In this document: positions 1 through 8,049 of the stretch, piece after piece | Numbering within the stretch: the stretch's first letter is position 1 | How the letters are laid out: each line of letters begins with the position of its first letter | Assembly: GCA_965246785.1 (NCBI GenBank) | Contig: CBDFFM010000020.1 | Location: 1-64,000 of the forward strand | DNA length: 64,000 bases | Source of the DNA: UBA1952 sp965246785 | GTDB taxonomy: Bacteria > Bacteroidota > Bacteroidia > Chitinophagales > Chitinophagaceae | Direction: 5' to 3' | Notes under the pieces: generated by a model | The model's input: the letters and a program-made list of their open reading frames with translations, nothing else | Database searches by the model: none | What the model was told of the DNA's origin: nothing | Position numbers and translations under genes: made by a program

Positions 1-1876
1 TGGTGGCACTTGTCTGGGCGCTCCTTCTTTCCCCATCCATCCACATCACAAAGACCGAAACAGAGAAGCCCGTCATCGTCTTCCTACAGGATGAGTCCGC
101 CTCCATCCCCGCCGCGCTGAAGGGCGACACCGCAACTTACCATCGCGATGCACAGACGCTCATCAATAAGCTTGCCGCGCGCTACCGTGTCATCACTTGG
201 GCTTTGGCAATGGCGTGCGCACCGACAGCCTCTTCCGCTTCCGCGAAGGTGCTACCGACATTGCCGGTCCCCTCAGCCGCGCCGCTACCTTCTTCGGCGG
301 GCAGAATCTTGGCGCCGTCATTCTTGCTACCGACGGCCGCTTCAATCAGGGCCTGCATCCGCTCTATCAGTCGCTGTCCATGCGCAGCCCGCTGTATGCC
401 GTCTCCATCGGTGATACGGCCTTGCCCAAAGACCTGCGCATCCCGCAAGTATATGCGCCGCGCACGGTCGCTAAAGGCGCGCAGGTAGAAGTGCGGGCGG
501 ATGTGGTGGCTACGCGATGTGCAGGCTACAATGGCAGCATCACTATTTCAGAAGGCGGCGCTTCCCAGGGCAGTGCGACGCTTGCCATTCCTTCAGACCG
601 CTTTGACAAGTCCGTAGGCTTCAGCATTAAGGCCGGCTCGCCGGGGCTACATCATTACGTCATCAGCGCCCCGCCTGCGGAAGGCGAGACCAACACCGCT
701 AACAACCGCCGCGACCTTTTCATTGAAGTCGTAGAATCCAAAAAGCGCATTCTCATAGCCGCCGCCGCGCCGCACCCGGATATAGCTGCCCTGCGCGAGG
801 CACTTGCAGGCACAGATGCCTACATAGTAAGCACCCGCATCGGTGAAGGAGTTCCAACTGACCTAAGCGGCTATGAAGTCGTCATCCTGCACGGCCTGCC
901 TTCCGGCGATGCGCCTTCCTTGCGCGGCAAAGCAGTTTGGTATATTGTCAGCAGCACCACTGGTGCTTTTACGACGCCTGCTGCTACGCTTGCAATTACG
1001 CCCGGCGCGCAGCATGATGCTTATGCAGCGGCGAATTCTTCCTTCTCTGCATTCACGCAGCCGCAGGGTTTGAATGCAGTCTTAGACCGGCTGCCGCCAT
1101 TGAGCGCGCCCGCCGGCACAGCTACACCCGGCCCCGGTACGCAGGTGCTCCTCAACGAGCGCGGCGCAGCTCCGCTCTGGCTGGTACAGCCCGGTGTGGC
1201 CCCGCAGGCGCTGCTTCTTGGCGAAGGTCTTTGGCGCTGGCGCTTGTATGAGTACCGCTACTTCCGAAACCACGCGGTGGTGGATGAATGCATCCGCCAG
1301 ACGGTGGCGCTTCTGGCTGCGAATGCCAGCGGCAATCCCTTCCGCGTGAACCTGCCTAAGTATGAGTGGAGCGATGGCGAGAACATTTCCTTTGACGCCT
1401 ACCTGCTCAATGCAGCGGGTGAGCAAATCAATACGCCCGATGCCTCGCTTACTATCACCGATAGCGCAGGCCGGAAGCAGACTTTTTCTTTTGAAAGGTC
1501 GGGTGCAGCATACAAGCTGGCGATTGGGCAGTTACCGGCAGGCGCATACGCCTACAATGCGGCTACGTCTTTTAATGGAAAACGGTACGCAGCTTCCGGC
1601 TCATTCGTGGTGGCTTCCGTGCCTTTAGAAGCAATGGAAAGCGGCGCGGATTACAGCCTGCTGTATGCGCTGAGCAGGAAGTACGGCGGCAGCGCCCTTC
1701 GCTCTCCGCAGATAGCGCAGCTCTACGATAGCATCACGCGCAATGAGTCCATCAAGCCCGTCATCCAGAGCCGCGACACTACCGCGCCGCTGGTGGATTG
1801 GAAATGGTACTTCTTCCTCATCCTCATCATAGCAACGGCCGAGTGGCTGCTGCGGAAGTACTGGCTGGCGCAGTAA
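1..1876 (+). CDS. VWA-type membrane protein, 5' end outside window, apparent frameshift near 195-200
   Basis: The 5' part (read from base 3) gives a membrane-like start followed by VFLQDESASIP, a von Willebrand factor A (MIDAS-like) entry, and reaches YRVIT near base 197. The matching continuation, GFGNGVRTDS then LGAVILATDGRFNQG, is in the next frame from about base 197. The two pieces join smoothly if one base is missing there. The long second piece (about 559 residues) continues with a beta-rich region and ends in one transmembrane helix (WYFFLILIIATAEWLL) and a short basic tail. VWA proteins of this layout are common in Bacteroidota, often near MoxR/Bat genes, but the function is not known. 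The frameshift could be a sequencing error or real inactivation. The true start lies upstream of the window. Confidence 0.7.
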
Positions 1877-1880
1877 GCTG

Positions 1881-1948
1881 TTGGAATGTTGGAGTGTTAT
1901 CAGGAAACATTCCAACGCGAAACTCCAACGTTCCAACACTCCAACCTC
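1881..1948. repeat. Intergenic inverted repeat of TTGGAATG/TTGGAGTG words
   Basis: The stretch starts with GTTGGAATGTTGGAGTGTT and closes with the complementary words ACTCCAACGTTCCAACACTC, so it can fold back on itself. A related element lies at 6283-6355. It reads through in frame into neighbouring genes and produces spurious protein N-termini beginning MECWSV, so it should not be used to choose starts. Confidence 0.7.
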
Positions 1949-2020
1949 CCCCGCGTGGTACGCTTTTTACAAAGGGGTATGGCGAAACACATTCTTTCAC
2001 CATCCAAAACCACTTACACC

Positions 2021-2284
2021 ATGGGCGTTCTATCCTGGATCATCTTCGGCCTCATTGCCGGAGCCATCGCTAAAGCCATTCACCCCGGCAAAGACCCTGG
2101 CGGCTGGCTCATCACCATCATCATCGGCATTGTCGGCGGTATCGTCGGCGGCTTCATCGGGATGGCCCTCGGCTGGGGCGATGTCAATGGCTTCAACATC
2201 CGCTCTTTCCTGCTTGCAGTAGTGGGCGCGGTCATTCTGCTGTGGATTTACGGTATGATAAGGAGCCGGCGCACAGTTGCCTGA
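2021..2284 (+). CDS. GlsB/YeaQ/YmgE family small membrane protein
   Basis: An 87-residue protein made almost entirely of three membrane segments. It has glycine-rich helices (GGWLITIIIGIVGGIVGGF) typical of the transglycosylase-associated/GlsB family, whose members are small inner-membrane proteins linked to general stress. I chose the ATG at 2021 (MGVLSWIIFG) because family members start there; an open frame extends further upstream but only through the repeat at 1881-1948. It is followed directly by a strong hairpin terminator. Exact biochemical role is unknown. Confidence 0.85.
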   Translation: MGVLSWIIFGLIAGAIAKAIHPGKDPGGWLITIIIGIVGGIVGGFIGMALGWGDVNGFNIRSFLLAVVGAVILLWIYGMIRSRRTVA

Positions 2285-2302
2285 GCCTTCAAAGCTTTTC
2301 AG

Positions 2303-2333
2303 AAAAGCCGCGGCATTGCCCCGCGGCTTTTTC
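2303..2333. terminator. Bidirectional rho-independent terminator
   Basis: Stem AAAAGCCGCGG pairs with CCGCGGCTTTT around a short loop, with A-run on one side and T-run on the other. It sits between the convergent GlsB-like gene (stop 2284) and hutH (stop 2354), so it can serve both. Confidence 0.85.
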
Positions 2334-2353
2334 TATTCCATGTGTCTCCCACA

Positions 2354-3826
2354 TCAGCATTGCGGCGGGGCCTCATTCAGCAGGCTCTCTGCCGCCACCA
2401 GGTCATCGTGCAGCAATCTGTCTTGGCTCATAAATGGAACTACGGCGCGCACGGCATGAAACACGCGCTCCACTGCGGGTGATGATTTAAGCGGCCGACG
2501 TAATTCCAGCGCCTGTGTGGCAGTGAGCAGCTCTATGGCCAGCACTCGCTGCACATTGAGCACTACGCGGCGCAGCTTGGTGGCCGCATTCGCGCCCATG
2601 CTCACGTGGTCCTCCTGGCCGTTGCTGCTTACGATGCTGTCTACGGAGGCGGGCATACAAAGACCTTTGTTCTGGCTCACGATGGCGGCGGCGGTGTATT
2701 GGGCAATCATAAAGCCGCTGTTCAATCCCGCGTCGGGGGCGAGGAAGGGCGGCAGGCCGCGCTGGCCGGATACAAGCAGGTAGGTGCGGCGCTCGGAGAT
2801 GTTGGCAAGCTCAGATAACGCGATCGCCATGAAGTCAAGCTGCATCGCCAGGGGCTGCCCGTGGAAGTTGCCACCGCTCATGATGGCGTCTTCTTCTGCA
2901 AAGACAATTGGGTTGTCGGTGACAGAGGCCATCTCTGTTTCTACCACCTCGCGCGACATTCTCAATACATCCGCCGTAGCGCCGTGCACCTGCGGGATGC
3001 AGCGGAAGGAATAGGGGTCTTGCACCTGCGTCTTGGGCTGCTGCTGGATGGCGCTGCCTTCCAGCCAGTCGCGCATTTGGCGCGCGATGAGGAGCTGCCC
3101 GGCATGTGGCCGCACGCGGTGGATGGGGTGGCTGAATGGCTCCCCTTTCACATCAAAGGCATCCGCCGAGAGGGCGCAGATGGCGGCGGCCCAGTCCATT
3201 AATCTTTGCGCTGCGCGCAATGCCCACACGGCGTAGCTGCTCATGAACTGGGTGCCGTTGAGCAGGGCGAGGCCTTCCTTCGCGGCAAGCTGCATGGGCT
3301 GCAAGCCGGCTTCCCGCAGGGCATCTTCGGACTTGCGGCGCGCGCCGCCATAATACACTTCGCCCCTGCCAAGGATGGGGAGGCTGAGGTGCGCGAGGGG
3401 CGCTAAATCGCCGGAGGCGCCGAGGGAGCCAAGCTCATACACCACGGGTGTGATGCCGAGGTTGTACATTTCTATCAACCGCTCTACCAGCTCCGGGCGC
3501 ACGCCGCTGTAGCCGTGGCTGAGGCCGTGCACTTTGAGGAGGAGCATGAGGCGGACTATTTCCTCGGGCACTTCATCGCCCATGCCGCAGGCATGGGAGC
3601 AGACGAGGTTTTCCTGGAGCTGGCTGAGGGCTTCGGGGGCGATGCGGACGTTGCAGAGAGAGCCGAAGCCGGTATTGATGCCGTAGTAGGTGCCGCCGCA
3701 TTCCAGCTTCTCGTCGAGATAAGCGCGATTGGCGCGGATGCGCTCGCGAGCCTCGGCGGAGATGCTGATGGATGTGGGAAGGGCTGCGGGAATGTGGGCG
3801 ATGCGCAGATGGTCGGGGAGGGTCAT
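2354..3826 (-). CDS. hutH: Histidine ammonia-lyase (MIO-dependent aromatic amino acid lyase)
   Basis: Deaminates L-histidine to trans-urocanate, the first step of histidine degradation. The 490-residue length fits the family. The Ala-Ser-Gly triad that cyclises into the MIO cofactor is at about residues 137-139 (GSLGASGDLAPL), and YYGINTGFG is at 47-55. The selectivity pair that separates HAL from tyrosine/phenylalanine lyases reads Ser77-His78 (LVCSHACG), the histidine type; tyrosine lyases have His-Leu there. No hutU, hutI or hutG lies nearby, so the rest of the pathway must be elsewhere. The gene is downstream of a phenolic-lipid-like operon on the same strand but separated from it by a 489-bp gap with a 21-bp tandem array, so it is probably transcribed separately. 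Confidence 0.9.
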   Translation of the reverse strand: MTLPDHLRIAHIPAALPTSISISAEARERIRANRAYLDEKLECGGTYYGINTGFGSLCNVRIAPEALSQLQENLVCSHACGMGDEVPEEIVRLMLLLKVHGLSHGYSGVRPELVERLIEMYNLGITPVVYELGSLGASGDLAPLAHLSLPILGRGEVYYGGARRKSEDALREAGLQPMQLAAKEGLALLNGTQFMSSYAVWALRAAQRLMDWAAAICALSADAFDVKGEPFSHPIHRVRPHAGQLLIARQMRDWLEGSAIQQQPKTQVQDPYSFRCIPQVHGATADVLRMSREVVETEMASVTDNPIVFAEEDAIMSGGNFHGQPLAMQLDFMAIALSELANISERRTYLLVSGQRGLPPFLAPDAGLNSGFMIAQYTAAAIVSQNKGLCMPASVDSIVSSNGQEDHVSMGANAATKLRRVVLNVQRVLAIELLTATQALELRRPLKSSPAVERVFHAVRAVVPFMSQDRLLHDDLVAAESLLNEAPPQC

Positions 3827-3972
3827 TGCTTGGCGGGGCTTTGAGGGCGCAATATCGGAAGGGTTGTGGGATGGGCGGCCCCTTGCCGGGTTGGGGGCGG
3901 CGGGAATGAGGCGATGCGCGGCGAAAGGCTGCCATTTTTGCGGGAAGCTGACGTTTTTGCCTTCGCACCGGG

Positions 3973-4193
3973 TCTTGCGGCTGTGTCAGGAGGCATTGTT
4001 TTCATGTCACCTGCCATTGTTTTAATGTCACTGGGCATTGTTTCGTTGTCACCAGGCATTGTTTGGCTGTCACCGGGCATTGTTTTGATGTCATCTGGCA
4101 TTGTTTGGCTGTCACCTGTCATTGTTTAAGTGTCAGCGGGCATTGTTTGAATGTCACCTGTCATTGTTTTGACGTCACCCGCCATTGCGCTGG
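3973..4193. repeat. Tandem array, exact 21-bp period, about 10 units (array 1)
   Basis: The word CATTGTTT recurs at 3994, 4015, 4036, 4057, 4078, 4099, 4120, 4141 and 4162, exactly every 21 bp, with degenerate flanks that usually include TGTCACC. A weaker unit precedes (3973) and a partial one follows (4183). The array occupies most of the 489-bp gap between the hutH start and the flavoprotein stop. Because 21 is a multiple of 3, the minus strand reads as a heptapeptide repeat (TMPGD-like), but one unit carries a stop. No spacers, so not CRISPR. Confidence 0.9.
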
Positions 4194-4225
4194 CGCAGTG
4201 GCGGGTGTGAAGGGCACGATGCTAA

Positions 4226-4257
4226 GTGAAAAGCCTAACAGACTGACAGCCGATGAA
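4226..4257 (+). repeat. 32-bp dispersed repeat, copy 1
   Basis: Starts GTGAAAAGCCTAACAGACTG and matches the reverse complement of 45315-45346 at 30 of 32 positions. Both copies lie in intergenic DNA about 41 kb apart. Nature unknown. Confidence 0.75.
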
Positions 4258-4315
4258 CGGAGCGTCGCAACGTCAGATTGGGAGCGCGCTGCAGCCGGCT
4301 CAATAATCTTCGTCT

Positions 4316-5542
4316 TCAGGTGCCCCAGTACTTATTCACCTTCACCGGTATCACCTCCACTGGCGTGCCGTGAGTCTTGCTGATAAGCCAGCGCTGCGCG
4401 GAAGGCAGGGGGCCGAGGCTGCGCAGGGCGGCTTCGCAAAGGCGGGGCTTGCCGAAGAAGCGCTGTATGCCGCGCCCCCACGAGAGCCGCCGCCCGAAAC
4501 GGGCCTGCCAGGCGGCGGTGTATTTGTGCTCCAGAGCGGCGCGGCCGGGGGCGGAGAGGTGGGTGGATTGGAGCACTTTGGAGTCCAGGATGATGCGGGC
4601 GAGCATCTGAGCGGCCGCAATGGCCATGCTCATGCCGTTGCCGCAAAGCGGGGTGATGAGGCCGGCGGTATCGCCGCACATCATTACGTGGCCCTCTACC
4701 TGCTGCTTGGGGGCGAAGGAGATTTCGTTGATTACCTCGGGCTGCGGGAGCACGAAGTCGCTATTCTTGAGGATGCCCTTGAGGATGGGGTTCTTGAAAA
4801 GCACCGCTTCTTCCAGTTCAGGGATGGTCTTGAAGGAGCCGGCATGGTCGCGCTGGTAGAGGTAGCAGAGGTTGTAGAGGTCGCCTTCCACCTTGGAGAT
4901 GCCGCAGTAGCCGCCGGGGAAGTTGTCCAGCCCTATTTCGTCCACCGGATAATCAGTTCGGATGTGGTGCTTAACGGCCATGTAGCCCGTATGCTTGGAA
5001 AGGAAGTCGCGCTCCAGCTTCTTGTCCATCACATCGCGCTTGCCCCAGGAGCCTACGGCAAACATGCTGTCGTACTGCCCGCCGTCGGTAGTGAACACAT
5101 TGAAGATGCCGTCCTTGAACTTCACCTCGCTTACCCGCTCGCCGCTCAGCACCTTGGCGCCGTAGTACCGGGCAAGCTGCTGAAGCGCATCATCCATCAC
5201 GTAGCGGCTCAGGCCAAAGCCGCCCAGCTCCAGTGGCGCCCGCAGCTCGCGGCCTGAAGGTGCCGACACACGCAGCTTGGTGATGCGGGCCGCGCCGTGC
5301 GCGTAGGGGTCAAAGCCGAGGGCCTTCAGATAGTCCAGCACCTCGTGGCTCACGTACTCGCCGCATACTTTGTGGAATGGGTACTCCTTCTTCTCAATCA
5401 CCAGCACCCGGTGCCCGGCCCGCGACAGCTCTATAGCTATGATGAGGCCCGCCAGCCCGCCGCCGGCCATTATGACGTCGTACCAAGGCGGCCCCGTCCG
5501 CCGGAAGGCGGGAAAACTCGCGGTGCTGGGTGGCAGAGACAA
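4316..5542 (-). CDS. NAD(P)/FAD-dependent oxidoreductase of the polyketide operon
   Basis: A 408-residue flavoprotein. The FAD Rossmann motif AGGGLAGLIIAIE lies at about residues 26-38 with the adenosine-binding glutamate near 50. KVCGEYVS near 58-65 and GDTAGLITPLCGNGM (about 290-304) are typical of geranylgeranyl-reductase-like and phenolic hydroxylase-like monooxygenases. It starts 30 bp after the methyltransferase stop, so it is probably the third gene of an operon (polyketide synthase, methyltransferase, flavoprotein). By analogy with the Streptomyces srsABC phenolic-lipid operon, it may hydroxylate a resorcinol product to a quinol/quinone. That role is inferred from context; a prenyl reductase role cannot be excluded. 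Confidence 0.8.
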   Translation of the reverse strand: MSLPPSTASFPAFRRTGPPWYDVIMAGGGLAGLIIAIELSRAGHRVLVIEKKEYPFHKVCGEYVSHEVLDYLKALGFDPYAHGAARITKLRVSAPSGRELRAPLELGGFGLSRYVMDDALQQLARYYGAKVLSGERVSEVKFKDGIFNVFTTDGGQYDSMFAVGSWGKRDVMDKKLERDFLSKHTGYMAVKHHIRTDYPVDEIGLDNFPGGYCGISKVEGDLYNLCYLYQRDHAGSFKTIPELEEAVLFKNPILKGILKNSDFVLPQPEVINEISFAPKQQVEGHVMMCGDTAGLITPLCGNGMSMAIAAAQMLARIILDSKVLQSTHLSAPGRAALEHKYTAAWQARFGRRLSWGRGIQRFFGKPRLCEAALRSLGPLPSAQRWLISKTHGTPVEVIPVKVNKYWGT

Positions 5543-5572
5543 ACGGATGAGGTGGGTTTGGTGAGGGTTGCG

Positions 5573-6274
5573 TTATTTGGCAATGATGATTTCCCAGCGC
5601 CATGCCCAGCGCCAGCGCATGGTATAGCTGTTGATGCCGGCGGCGCGCAGGGCCTGCTGCCATTCCCGCCGGGTGAGGGCGCGGGCCACCGAGAGGGGCG
5701 CGTCATACTTCACGAGATAAGTACGGGAGAAAAGGCGCGTCAGCATCTTAATGGAATGGTAAGCTACCGGATGGCGGTGAAGGTCGTTTATTATTACGGC
5801 ATCGGTTGCAAGGGCGTCTAGGCGGCTGAGGAGTTGCGCCAGCGCCGGGCCGTCAAAGTGATGCGCCAGCAGATTGCAGGTAACAATGTGCGGGGCTTCT
5901 CTGTCCAAATCCGCATCAAATACAGAGGCTGTGCGGAAGTGCACATTCGGGTGGCTCGCCGTTCGCTTGCTGGCGTAGCGCGTCATGGCGGGGTTGATAT
6001 CTATGCCGGTGAGGCGCATAGCCAGACCCTTCTTTTGCGCCCAGCGCGCAATGGCGCGGAGCGTATCGCCGCCGCCGGAGCCGATGTCTAAGAGACGTAC
6101 CTCTTTTGCTTCATGTGGCCAGCTAAGCTGCTCCAACGCTTCCGTTACAACACGGTAACCACCCAGCCAGCGGTTGATGGTCTCAATCTCGGCCAGCGCG
6201 CGACGCACCTGACCCTCCGGGGCGGAGAGGTCGTCCATCTTTTCGGGTAAGGTGCTGCGGTGCTTTAGAGACAT
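5573..6274 (-). CDS. Class I SAM-dependent methyltransferase
   Basis: A 233-residue enzyme with the S-adenosylmethionine motif I LLDIGSGGGD at about residues 61-70, followed by TGIDINPAM (acidic loop motif II) and VTCNLLAHHF. This is the usual small-molecule methyltransferase fold. I placed the start at the ATG at 6274 (MSLKHRST) because the longer open frame runs into the repeat at 6283-6355; an ATG at 6238 (MDDLSAPE) is also possible. It lies 87 bp after the type III polyketide synthase and just before the flavoprotein. Likely substrate is the aromatic polyketide made by the first gene (inference from operon order). Confidence 0.8.
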   Translation of the reverse strand: MSLKHRSTLPEKMDDLSAPEGQVRRALAEIETINRWLGGYRVVTEALEQLSWPHEAKEVRLLDIGSGGGDTLRAIARWAQKKGLAMRLTGIDINPAMTRYASKRTASHPNVHFRTASVFDADLDREAPHIVTCNLLAHHFDGPALAQLLSRLDALATDAVIINDLHRHPVAYHSIKMLTRLFSRTYLVKYDAPLSVARALTRREWQQALRAAGINSYTMRWRWAWRWEIIIAK

Positions 6275-6282
6275 GGAGGGTT

Positions 6283-6355
6283 GGGGCGTTGAAATGTTGG
6301 AGTGTTGGGTGGCTGGGGAACTTTCCAACATTCCGACGCTCCAACATTCCAACGC
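6283..6355. repeat. Intergenic inverted repeat, second TTGGAATG/TTGGAGTG element
   Basis: The words GTTGGAGTGTTGG-like (5' half) and CCAACATTCCGACGCTCCAA (3' half) are complementary. Same repeat family as 1881-1948. It sits between the polyketide synthase stop and the methyltransferase start inside the putative operon. Confidence 0.65.
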
Positions 6356-6361
6356 AAATCT

Positions 6362-7474
6362 TTAGCAGGTGGTGAAGATGGCGCTTTCCATGGTGATGCC
6401 GGGTCCGAAGGCGCAGGCCATTATGTGCTTGCCGCGCTCAGCGGCCGGCAGGCTATCCATATATTTTTTAAGGACGAAGAGCACTGTTACGGAGCTCATA
6501 TTCCCATAATCGCGCAGCACGCTGTATGAAGCCTCATTCGCTTCTTTGGAAATGCCCAGCGCTTCTTCACAGGCTTCCAATATCTTGACGCCGCCGGGGT
6601 GGATAGCATAGTAGTCCACATCTCCGGGCTGCAGGCCGGCGCGGCTGAGCAGGCTGCTTACGAGGGCGGCAATGTTGTTATTCACCACCTCAGGCACTTC
6701 GGGGGCGAGGCGCAGGTCAAAGCCGGCATTGCCGATGCGCCATACCATGTGCTCTGATGCGCTCGGCTCAAACTCGGCATAAAAGCTTTCCAAGCTAAAC
6801 CCGATATGCCCGCGCTCCAGCTCTTTTGCGGAGATGATGGCCGCCGCCGCCCCGTCTGAAAAGAGGGCGTTAGCCACCATCTGGTTGGGCTCGTTGCTCT
6901 TCTGGTAGTGGAGGGAGCATAGCTCTACGCCGGCTATGAGCACCACCGCATCCGGCTCGGAGCGGGATATGTGATAGGCGCTTTTGAGCGCATTGAGCGC
7001 CGCGTAGCAGCCCATGAAGTTGATGCAGGTACGCTCGGCATTTCGCCGCAGGCCAAACTGCTCCACCAATGCTATATCCAGCCCCGGCGCGTACATGCCG
7101 GTGCAGCTAAAGGTGATTACGTGCGTAATGTCCGCCGCCTTTACGCCCGGCAGGGCGTCCAGACAATCCTGCACCGCCTCGGCGCAAAGGCTTGCCGCGT
7201 ATTGCTCATAGACCGTCATGCGGGCGGCTACGGCGGTGGCGGGCTGCTCGCCGGCGGGGTGCCAGATGAGGTGCTCCGGCGCATCGGGCTGGCCAAACTC
7301 GGCAAGCACGCTGTGGCGCTGCTCTATACCGCATTTGGCGTAGATGGTGCGCAGCAGGAGCTTCTCGGCACGGTTGAGGCCATTGGCGGCAGCCAAAAGC
7401 TCGTAGTGCGCCGACTGCGCTATGCGGTGCGGCGGTACGGCGGTGCCGATGCTATGAATAGCGGGGTGGGTCAT
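6362..7474 (-). CDS. Type III polyketide synthase (chalcone/stilbene synthase family)
   Basis: Condenses an acyl-CoA starter with malonyl-CoA units on a single active site and cyclises the chain. With the start at 7474 (MTHPAIHSIGTAVPP) the protein has 370 residues, the usual family length. The catalytic triad is intact: Cys156 (INFMGCYAALN), His292 (YAIHPGG) and Asn325 (RDYGNMSS). TFSCTGMYAPGLD is also typical. It leads a minus-strand operon with a methyltransferase and a flavoprotein, the same gene set as the srsABC phenolic-lipid operon of Streptomyces, so an alkylresorcinol/alkylpyrone-like product is plausible. Starter and chain length cannot be read from sequence. The gap upstream holds a second 21-bp array. 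Confidence 0.9.
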   Translation of the reverse strand: MTHPAIHSIGTAVPPHRIAQSAHYELLAAANGLNRAEKLLLRTIYAKCGIEQRHSVLAEFGQPDAPEHLIWHPAGEQPATAVAARMTVYEQYAASLCAEAVQDCLDALPGVKAADITHVITFSCTGMYAPGLDIALVEQFGLRRNAERTCINFMGCYAALNALKSAYHISRSEPDAVVLIAGVELCSLHYQKSNEPNQMVANALFSDGAAAAIISAKELERGHIGFSLESFYAEFEPSASEHMVWRIGNAGFDLRLAPEVPEVVNNNIAALVSSLLSRAGLQPGDVDYYAIHPGGVKILEACEEALGISKEANEASYSVLRDYGNMSSVTVLFVLKKYMDSLPAAERGKHIMACAFGPGITMESAIFTTC

Positions 7475-7660
7475 GAACGGGGTATAGAGAAAGGAGGGCC
7501 GCAATGGCCCTCCGCACCCGAAGTTCAAACATTCGTGCCATGTAGCTGCATTGTCTTGGCGAATTGCCGTTTGGTAAGGCCTTGTGGAAGAGGGAGTGTC
7601 GGATTTGGGCGGGCGGATGAACGGGTAGGCGGCCTTATAGCAACACGGCAAGTGAATATA

Positions 7661-7716
7661 TGCAACTTACGCTGCCACATGGTGGGGCGCAGCTTACACT
7701 ACAACCAGTATACAGC
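7661..7716 (+). repeat. 56-bp dispersed repeat, copy 1
   Basis: Begins TGCAACTTACGCTGCCACAT and matches the reverse complement of 58748-58803 along its whole length at roughly four positions in five. The second copy lies beside the RAYT element. The 575-bp gap 7475-8049 otherwise contains array 2 and nothing I can recognise as a gene. Confidence 0.65.
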
Positions 7717-7822
7717 TGCAACCAGCCTGATACTGTACAGTACGCAGCTATGAAGCTCAAAATGAATAAATAAATGCATATGACACCCGTGCCGCAGCAA
7801 TTCATGCTGCCTCCGGGCCAAT

Positions 7823-7948
7823 CATTCCTATTAAGAAGGCGTTCATTGCAATGAAAGGCTCGTCCATTACAATGGAAGCTACATTCATTGTAATGGATGC
7901 AGCGTCCATTGTTATGAATACGGCGTCCATTGTCATGGACGTGCTTTC
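7823..7948. repeat. Tandem array, exact 21-bp period, 6 units with palindromic cores (array 2)
   Basis: CATT recurs at 7823, 7844, 7865, 7886, 7907 and 7928, exactly 21 bp apart. Five units share the near-palindromic core CATTGNNATG (for example CATTGCAATG, a perfect palindrome); the first is degenerate. The core resembles paired half-sites of a dimeric DNA-binding protein. A small hairpin CACTAT/ATAGTG follows at about 7952-7977. The array lies upstream of the polyketide operon. The minus strand is open across it only because 21 is a multiple of 3. Confidence 0.9.
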
Positions 7949-8049
7949 CGACACTATTGGAGCCATCACTGATAGTGAATCCGGCTGCCCGAGGCCAAAT
8001 GCTAACTCCTTTACCCATAAGTTATAGGCAGGGGCCGCAGCCTTATCTT

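Noticed and set aside
3823..4122. Minus-strand open frame with TMPGD-type heptapeptide repeats across array 1
   Set aside because: The repeat exists at DNA level with a 21-bp period, one unit has a stop codon, and the rest of the frame has no family resemblance.
3973..4193. CRISPR array
   Set aside because: Units are 21 bp end to end with no unique spacers, no cas genes, and degenerate repeats.
4370..5257. 295-residue plus-strand open frame
   Set aside because: Antisense shadow of the flavoprotein, whose FAD motifs are intact.
7635..8018. Minus-strand open frame with NGR/IH-type repeats across array 2
   Set aside because: Open only because 21 bp is seven codons; the cores are palindromic DNA, and no signal or family is seen.
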